This document shows, one piece after another, positions 56,599 through 64,000 of a DNA stretch of 64,000 bases. The position numbers and the translations under genes are program-made. Numbering within the stretch: position 1 is the stretch's first letter; each line of letters starts with the position of its first letter. Source of the DNA: Aphanomyces cochlioides (lineage: Eukaryota; Oomycota; Saprolegniomycetes; Saprolegniales; Verrucalvaceae); contig JAHQRK010000008.1 of NCBI GenBank assembly GCA_019828595.1, forward strand, positions 1,240,001-1,304,000. Direction: 5' to 3'. The notes beneath the pieces were generated by a model. That model was not told the origin of the DNA. It did no database searches and worked only from the letters and a program-made list of their open reading frames with translations.

Positions 56599-59500
56599 TC
56601 ACAGCGCCATGTCTGTCAACGACATGTACGCATTGTCGTCATTTGACATTTGTCTGTTAGCCAACGATTTGTGCACCACGCCGACAAATACGAGCGCAAC
56701 TAGCATCACGATGCTCGAAACGACCGTCGAGTTGACATTGACGTGGACAAACGACCAGCCTGGGCCAGGGTTGGACGGCATTGCTCGTTCCGCTGCAGCT
56801 TCTGCCACGAGGTCGTACTGGCTTGGTTGGCAGCGCGAAATTCCTGTTGTGGCATTTGCCGGCGTACACACTGCAGTCTGGGAGTTTTTGAATCCATCAT
56901 GGCCATCGCAAGCTGTACAGCAGCTGTGGTTTGCACTGACGTCCAAGACGGTGCTGAGGGGATCCACGCTGTCGGGGCTCCAGTCGCTGTCTGGGTAGAT
57001 TAAATTGCCGGTACACGCTTGAAATGGTCCAGCAACACGATCGACAAAGAGTTTCCAAGAGTCGACGGCGCACGAGTTGACGCACTCCTCGTTCTCGTAG
57101 ATGCCGTCGCTCCCCCACGTGAGAATATCACAATTTTGAAACCAGAACGTCGTCGACTCGAAGACGTGCGCGATGTTGGTGGTCTTGGCGGCTAGAGAAT
57201 TCGGGATGGGCTCAATCACGATGGACTTGGCAGCGCTGATCCAAGGATCGCGCAGAATTTCATTTTGAACAAACTTGATGGAGTTTCCTTGCTGGTTCAG
57301 TTGGTCAAACAGTGTAACTTGGTATCCAGGGGCAATCGTGATGGACGTGACGTTGTTGAGCAGTGGGCGCTGGAGATTGTAGTGGCCGGCGTCAAAGCTG
57401 GCAGATGCACCGGTGAAAGCTCCTCCCCACACTGTCGCGACGGTATCTCCAATCGACTCGACACGCACAGAGAGCGCATCGTACCAATCTAACGCTCCAA
57501 GCCAAGTCGTGCTCGTCGACAGAGTAATGGACTTGCCCTCTTGATTGTAGTCGTCATAGAGTGTGATTTGGTACCCAGGGAGCATCTGAAAGGAGGAAAA
57601 GTTGGTGCTCAACAGGTTGGTGTCTCCAACGCCGAGGGGTGTCGCCGCTCCAGAGTAGAGACTCTCAGCGTAGAGCAGTACAACCAAAGTACACTCTCGC
57701 ACTGTAATTGACGACACGGCGTGGCCCCAATCGTCCAGTCCGAGCGCGGACGTGTCTGTTCTCACGATCGTACTGTTGCCTTGGCCGTCTCGTCCGTCGT
57801 AGAGAACGACTTCGTATCCAGCTTTGACTTTGATGGACCCGACAGCGTGGAGAAATGGCGCGTCCAAGTTGAAAGTTCCAAAGCCAAGGGCCTGGGAAGG
57901 ACCTTTAAAGTCTCCAGTGTACAAGACAGCCAGGCCAGTCAAACTGAGCGTGTCTGCAAAGCTCAAGTCGCACAAAATGGTCAAGAAGGTCGTCGCGTCG
58001 TTGAGCAATTTCGGTGCAAAGGTGGCGTCCAAGGCGCCATTGGCCAAGTCGGTCGAATGGAGCGTCCATGCATTCACGGACGGCGAGTAATCGGTGCTGA
58101 GCTTGTCGCCATACTTCCAAGTGCATTTCATGTCGTTGAAAATCCACCGAATTTGATCGCTCTCATCGAGCAGGACGACTGGAGACGGCATCTCGGCAGC
58201 TAAAAGTCCCGTTCCATTGACCACGTCCGCGGCATCCACGACTTGGGCATTCAACTTGCTCAAGTCAAAGTGAAGACGAAGCGCGGTGAAGTCGCTCTGT
58301 CGGATATTGCAATTCGCGTCTCCGTCAAAGCTCCAGCTCGTGGCAAACCATTCGTCCAAGTTCTTGATTGTCTGGTGGCGGTGGTTGTACACCGTCCAGA
58401 TGATGTTTTGAGTCTTGACACCGCAATGGGTCCACGCTTCAAATGTCATTTCCGTCGCCAGCTTGGTCAAGTTGAGCTGTTCGTTCGCAGCGTAGTCCTT
58501 CCATGGGCCGTTGTCTTGTTTCCAGCGCCAGAAGACGCCGTGACCACAACAGGATAGCTCGGTCAAATGGGCAATTCCTCCGCCACTGACTGCGGTCGTA
58601 AGCAAGTCCTGGATGTTGAAAGTAATCGGCGCGAATTCATCCCACGTGAGAACCGCTTGGACGACAGCAGGAGACCAAAAGTGGAGTTGGTTCTCGTGGG
58701 AATACCCCATGTCTGGAAACGTCCCGTTCGGGTCCGTGATGTACTGCGAATGGTTGACCAAACTTGCATTTTGGACAACTTTGACCGACTCGACCAAATC
58801 GTCGGCTGTAGCAGCGAGCGACACGGTCGCCGCGCATTCAAACTACCGTGAAAGTCAAGGATAAGTCGCGAGATGAACCAACGTACCGCATCTTTTGACG
58901 CCCCAGTTGCATCGCCGCCGTCCGCTCCATCAGCACCACTAGAGCAGTGCGAGACGGACGGACCAGAGCACGAGAACGCCACCCAGTACTCGTACCATTT
59001 ATAATCGAACGACACTGACCGCGTGCATTGACTTGGCGTGAGGAAACTCGATGGGTTGGCCAGCACTTCGTCGGTGGCGAACGGATTTGCGGCCAGTTTG
59101 GTCGTGACACAAGACCCAGCATTGATTTTGAATGCTGTGGCTGGGGAAGTGGCGTTGGAAATGTTGAGCGGGCATTGAAACCAGTCTGTGCCCGTCAGCA
59201 AAGTCGTATCAGGGCAGGAAGTTGGTGGACTCGTACTGCAGTCGTTGTTGGTGCGAGAGGTTGTAAAGTTTTCAACGAGGGCCAAGTAGTTGTTGAGGTA
59301 AGCCACGTTCGAGTTCCATCCCGTTTGAGTCAGGTTGAAGCGCGACGAGTCGGGGCAGACGTTGGTGGACTGGGGACGGTAGTGGTCCGACAACGAAAAG
59401 CAAAGGGAGCACGTGCCGCTGTCGTGGAGGTAATCCCACGCATCCAAGTTGACTTTGTACACGCCGGGGGTGAAGTTGCTCGGCTGGAGCTGCGTCCAAA

Positions 59501-59948
59501 CGTACGCGTCGCGGTTGGCTTGAAAGTCTTGCCAGTTGTAGTCGACTTCAGGGGAAAGGACGTGGAAGACATTGTCGGAATCGGGAACTTTACTGGAACT
59601 CGTGACGACGGCGACACGGGGATATTTCGTTCCGTCGGGGCTTACGAGGGATGGACTCGTGGGGGAAACGCCTCCGTTGGGAAAGAGAGGTTTACCGAAC
59701 GTGAAATGGAAAGACGAGTGGGGATAAGGCACGTGGTCGATCGTGACAGACCAGTGATCCGTGTCGAAGACGCTGTACGGGAGACAAGGTCCTGAATCCG
59801 CAACGATGTAGTAGTCCAAACCAGACCACGAGGGGCATTGATTCGCCGCGTCGGCTTCCCCCAGCAGTGAGCGATAGTCGTGCTTTTCCCACGAGACGGT
59901 CGCGGCCACGCCACCGACGAGAGCAATGGAAATCAACGCAGTCCGCAT
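56599..59948 (-). CDS. secreted/anchored beta-gamma-crystallin-like surface protein H
   Basis: Exon 1 is 59948-58887 and exon 2 is 58842-56599 (44-nt intron), 1101 residues. A signal peptide opens the protein (MRTALISIALVGGVAA). Exon 1 carries the family ectodomain (DHYRPQSTNVCP, TSRTNNDCST, CTRSVSFDYKWYEYWV, HCSSG) and exon 2 the second module (FWRWKQDNGPWKDYAANEQL, FEAWTHCGVKT). Residues about 655-900 contain repeated Greek-key motifs of the beta/gamma-crystallin type (AVLYTGDFKGPSQALGFGTF; GYQITLYDDYNQEGKSITL; GYQVTLFDQLNQQGNSIKF). A Cys block (QACTGNLIYPDSD, SCCTAC), one membrane helix (VVSSIVMLVALVFVGVV) and a tail with NAYMSLTDMAL follow. It is a type I surface glycoprotein; binding partners (possibly calcium) are inferred. 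Confidence 0.85.
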
Positions 59949-61404
59949 CGGATTTTGAGATGGAATTGCATAGTGCGGCCCCACGTTGAAAAGATTTTCG
60001 CTAGTGGGTGACAGACACGCATCCTGCTTTGGAATATATCCAAGTGCGTCACTTTGAGAACAGATCCCAACGAATCGACGTTTCCAAAGTACTGTAGCCC
60101 AAGCTTCACCGCTCCACGAAGGAATTTGAGGCTAAACGCGGCAAGAGGAAGCGGTCCAAGGGATTGCGTTCGACTTGGCGATGAATCTTGCCTATCCAGT
60201 GGAAATTATTCCTCATCAGGATGCAATGACGCGAACTTCAGACCAAGTTGCACGCTGGTCACATGTGTCGTGGTCGATCGATCCGTGAAACCGATTCCTT
60301 CGTTCTTTTTTCGCATGTGGTTCCACTTGTCATGATGGAACCATGCAAAGAGTGTCGGGGGTGAATCTTCCAGCCAAGCTTATCTGGAGTTGAGTATGGC
60401 ATTTCGCCACGTCGAAGAGCCTCGCAACGCCCCCGCAGAGGTTCCTTGGAAAACCGATCAATTGAGACGTTTCTGGCGTTCGATGGCACTTGCTTTGCTT
60501 GAATACAGTTCCAAGATCATCCTCAAGGGCTGGAATCCCCCTCGGGACAATTGTGAGAGCACGAAAGCATCCATAGCATAGCCACAAGAAGCTCCAAGGT
60601 TGAAAATGACGGGATATTGCAATATTGGCATCATTTTCAGCAAATTTGCGCAGCGACAAGCGCCAAGACTGTGCAAGCGTACAGTGTAAATACAGAAGCA
60701 AGGACAAGCTTCGAAATCTTGTGGAATCGATGCGACGATCAAACGATTCAGCGTCATGGAGAATGTTGTCAGCAGTCATGACCTCTATAAATGTACCATG
60801 TCACGATGGGCAATAAACTGATCGAAATTACCCTTGCGAATTAATACCTTTCATAACGAATACTGTATTAAATACATCGGAGTTATAGTATTGTGAAAAC
60901 CTGTGATAGTAAATATTTTAAAGTTAGAATAAAATACACACTTTGATTGGTTAAAAATAATTAATTTTATCCAATCAAATGATACTAAAAAAGCAAAATG
61001 GATGTGGTTATCATTAGACTGGAGCATAAACTACGCCATCTTTACCCACCACAATATTTAGACGCTGGGGCATTGTTATCATGGAGAGAGTGTCAGACAT
61101 CGACGGTGTCGATACCCCTCGATGCAAATTCCTGACCATGAGAACTGTAGACTTGAAAGCCACAGGAGCTTCATCAGGTAATGTGAGTTCAAAGTGCCTC
61201 ATTTGTTGGTATGACTTACTCTTGGTACTCTGAAACGGTAGTTTAACTAGCCCGACAATCGCAGTTTGCCATCGAAATCGCTGATCGTCCAAAATGATCG
61301 ACACCTTTGTTGATAACCAGGGGGTAAAATGAAAAAGCAAAGTGTAGATTTAGCAATAACCACTAAACAAGACACACCTGGATTCCTGGAAGCTTGGGAT
61401 GCAA
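59949..61404. other. intergenic between H and I, with unassigned frames
   Basis: On the minus strand 61340-61014 is open for about 108 codons (VSIILDDQRFRWQTAIVGLV; MRHFELTLPDEAPVAFKSTV) but begins at a non-ATG codon and is not recognised. Another minus frame at about 60660-60440 (FNLGASCGYAMDAFVLSQLS) is also unassigned. The part just upstream of 59948 should hold the promoter of H. Confidence 0.35.
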
Positions 61405-64000
61405 TTACAACGCCATTTCAGTCAATGGCATGTACGCATCGCTGTCCATGTCGATACGTCTGGAAGCCATCGATTTGTGGACCACGCCAACAAACACGAT
61501 CGCAACGAGCACAGCGATGCCTGACAAGAACCTCGAGTTCACTTCGAGGAATGCCATATTGGGGCCTGGATTGATTGGAGTTGCTCGTTCTGCTGCAGCC
61601 TCTTTCACAAGATCATATTGGCTTGGTTGACAGCGCGAGATAGCCGAAGAAGCTACTGTCGGTGTGCACACGGCCGTCTGCGAGTTGGCAAACCCATTCG
61701 TGCCATCGCAGCCAGTGCAGCAACTGTGATTTGCACGCAAGTCTAAAACAGTACCGATGGAGCTGCTGGTATTTGGAGCCAAATCGCTGTCAGGATAGAT
61801 GAGATTGCCCGCACAAGCTTGGAATGGTCCGGCGACACGATCGACAAACAGCTTCCAAGAGTCGGCAGCGCACGAGTTGAGGCAAGATTCGTCCGCGTAG
61901 ATATCGTCGCCTCCTTCCCACGTGAGCAAGTCGCAGTTTTCAAACCAAAAGGTTGACGATTCGTAAATGTGGGCAACGTTGGTGGTCTTGGCGGCAAATG
62001 AGTTGGGGATCGCCTCGATCACGATCGACTGGGCTTTGTTGTCCCAAGCTCCCGAGATCGCAACGTTCTGCACGTATTTGATGGAGCTGCCTTGTTGGTT
62101 AAGTTGATCGTACAATGTAATTTGGTAGCCAGGGGCGATCGTGATGGACGAGACGCTGTTGAGCAGTGCGCCTTGGAGGTTGTAGTGGCCAACACCGTAA
62201 CTGGACGACTCACCGACGAACGTGCCTTCCCATAGCGTGGCAATTGTATTTCCAATCGGTTCAACTCGCAGTGAACGCGCGCCAAGCCACGAGTACTTTC
62301 CAAGCCATTCGGTGCTCGATGACAATGTAATGTTATTGCCCTGTTGATTGAGGTCGTCATAGAGGGTGACTTGGTAGCCCGAGAGGAGTCGAAACGATAA
62401 AAAGTTTGGATCGTCGAGGTTGGCGTCTCCAACTCCAAGTGGAGTCTCCGTGCCAGAGTAAAACGCGTCGCTCAGGAGCACAAGCACCAGAGTACACTCG
62501 CGAACTACAATCGATTGCGCCAAATGGCTCCATTCAGTCAGATCACGCCCCGAAGCATCAAATCTGAATGTCATGCTGTTTCCTTGGCCATCGCGCTGGT
62601 CAAAGAGGACGACTTCAAACCCAGTTTGCACTTTGATAGATCCAACATCCTTGAAAAATGGCTCCTCGAGGTTGTACGTGCCAAGGCCGAACGCCTGGGA
62701 TGGCCCATTAAAGTCACCAGAGTACAAGAGGACGAGGCCAGTCAAACTAAGTGAATCCGTGAAGCTCAAGTCGCACAGAACAGTCAAAGTAGTCACTGGG
62801 TCGTTGAGTAGTTTTGGTGCAAATGTGGCGTCAACGATGCCATTGACCAACTGAGACGATAGGATTGTCCACGAGCTCGACGACGGCGTGTAATCGGTAT
62901 TTGTCTTGTTGGCATACTTCCAAGTGCACTTCATGCCGTTGAAGATCCATCGGATTTGGTCGCTCTCATCGAGCAACGTCACCGCCGTCGGCATTTCATC
63001 GGCTAAGAGCCCCGTGCTGTTGGCTACGGTCGTGGCATCCACGACGAGCGCATTCAACTTGCTCAGGTCAAAGTGAAGACGAAGCGCGGTGAAGTCGCTC
63101 TGTCGGATGTTGCAATTTGCGTCGCCATCAAAGCTCCAGCTCGCAATAAACCACTCGTCGAGATTCTTGATCGATTGATGGCGGTGGTTGTACACCGTCA
63201 AGACGATGTTTTGAGCCTTGGCACCGCAGTGCGTCCACGCTTCAAATGTAATTTCAGTCGCCAACTTGGACAAGATGAGCTGGTCATTGGCAGCGTAGTC
63301 CTTCCACGGTCCATTGTCTTGTCGCCAGCGCCAAAACGTAGCAGCAGCCCCGGTCGGCAATGTCAAATTGTCAATTCCACCACCGCTTGCACTGGTGGTA
63401 AAGAGGTCTTGGATGTTAAAAATAATCGGCGCGAATTCGTCCCATCTTGCAATTTCTCGGATCGTGGCAGGGGACCAAAAGTGAATTTGGCTCACGTTGG
63501 AGTAACCCATGTCTGGAAACGTGCCGTTGGGATCTCCAATGTAATTGGAATGGTTGAACAGCGTCGAGTTCTCAAACACTTTGACCGTCTGGACGAGGTC
63601 GTCCGCTGTCGCTGACAGAGACAACCCAGCCGCACAGGCAAACTACAATTGAAAGTCAGTCGTGGCTTCAAATTCAAGGAGCTTACCGCATTTTGAGCCG
63701 CACCAGTGAGGTCACCGCTGCCAACACTGTCAGCGCCACTAGAGCAGTGCGAGACGGACGGATCAGTTCGAGAATACGACACCCAATACTCAAACCACTT
63801 GTAATCGAACGAAACGGAGCGCGTGCATTGATCTGGAGAGAGGAAATTGCCGGGGCTAGCCAATTTGCTGGCGTCCGAGAACGGATTCACGGTCAGTTTG
63901 CCGGTGACGCATGAAGCGACGTCAATTTGTAGAGCTGTAGCGGGGGAATCCGTGTCGAGGATGTTTAGAGGACATTGGAACCAATCTGTGCCAGACAACT
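61405..64000 (-). CDS. beta-gamma-crystallin-like surface protein I (5' end outside window)
   Basis: Tandem paralogue of H. Exon 2 is 63642-61405 and exon 1 is 63687 to beyond 64000, with a 44-nt intron at 63643-63686 in the same place as in H. Visible exon 1 residues include DWFQCPLNILDTDSPATALQ, CTRSVSFDYKWFEYWV and HCSSG. Exon 2 holds FWRWRQDNGPWKDYAANDQL, FEAWTHCGAKA, and the Greek-key motifs (LVLLYSGDFNGPSQAFGLGT; GYQVTLYDDLNQQGNNITL; GYQITLYDQLNQQGSSIKY). Next come QACAGNLIYPDSD, SCCTGC, a membrane helix (SGIAVLVAIVFVGVV) and a tail with DAYMPLTEMAL. The frame is intact in the window. The N-terminal signal peptide is not visible. Confidence 0.85.

Noticed and set aside
58567..59795. Plus-strand frames across gene H
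   Set aside because: Shadows of the minus-strand gene, which has a signal peptide, splice sites and paralogues.

Overview
The window looks like repeat-rich nuclear DNA of an oomycete, most likely a Saprolegniales species such as Aphanomyces (inferred from gene and transposon families, not from a search). Genes carry very short GT-AG introns (about 40-54 nt), there are no bacterial operons, ribosome-binding sites or CRISPR arrays, and there are Helitrons, Crypton-type tyrosine-recombinase elements, PIF/Harbinger elements and a Tc1/mariner element. The DNA also encodes a 24-residue-repeat zinc protein of the WRKY19-like type common in oomycete annotations. I recognised no tRNA or rRNA.

Layout. 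1-1065: edge-truncated, frameshifted copy of a TIR-like/TPR protein gene. 1723-14890: four Helitron copies, one inverted and three in a direct head-to-tail array; copy 2 carries a 740-bp inverted-repeat element with an 8-bp target duplication. A Harbinger fragment and a broken Crypton lie between copy 1 and the array (3200-4900). 14890-19560: a Crypton 3' fragment fused to the Helitron, a nested 2.5-kb Harbinger element with 18-bp terminal repeats, and a second broken Crypton. 21091-26003: an intact TIR-like/TPR gene and a rearranged pseudogene copy. 28396-29427: WRKY19-like zinc protein. 30536-33655: second Harbinger-type element. 34215-35228: protein kinase with four exons. 35541-36825: seven-exon polytopic membrane protein. 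36867-46815: two paralogous mucin-like type I membrane protein genes (one decayed) sharing a nearly identical tract, with a dead Tc1/mariner between them. 47567-50055: many-exon coiled-coil gene with one internal stop. 50251-55745: two more TIR-like/TPR genes of a second subfamily with a C-terminal membrane anchor. 56599-64000: two tandem genes for secreted-then-anchored proteins with beta/gamma-crystallin-like repeats, same ectodomain family as the mucin-like pair.

The two most interesting host systems are (1) the five-member TIR-like + TPR + zinc-motif family, whose TIR-like block is almost identical between neighbours while the TPR part differs, an arrangement reminiscent of effector-plus-sensor receptors, and (2) the four-member surface-protein family in which a common ectodomain is combined with either a Thr/Pro mucin stalk or beta/gamma-crystallin motifs. 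Functions for both are inferred. Intron positions were read by eye from splice signals and from restored reading frames. Several start codons are uncertain because some open frames begin at non-ATG codons.
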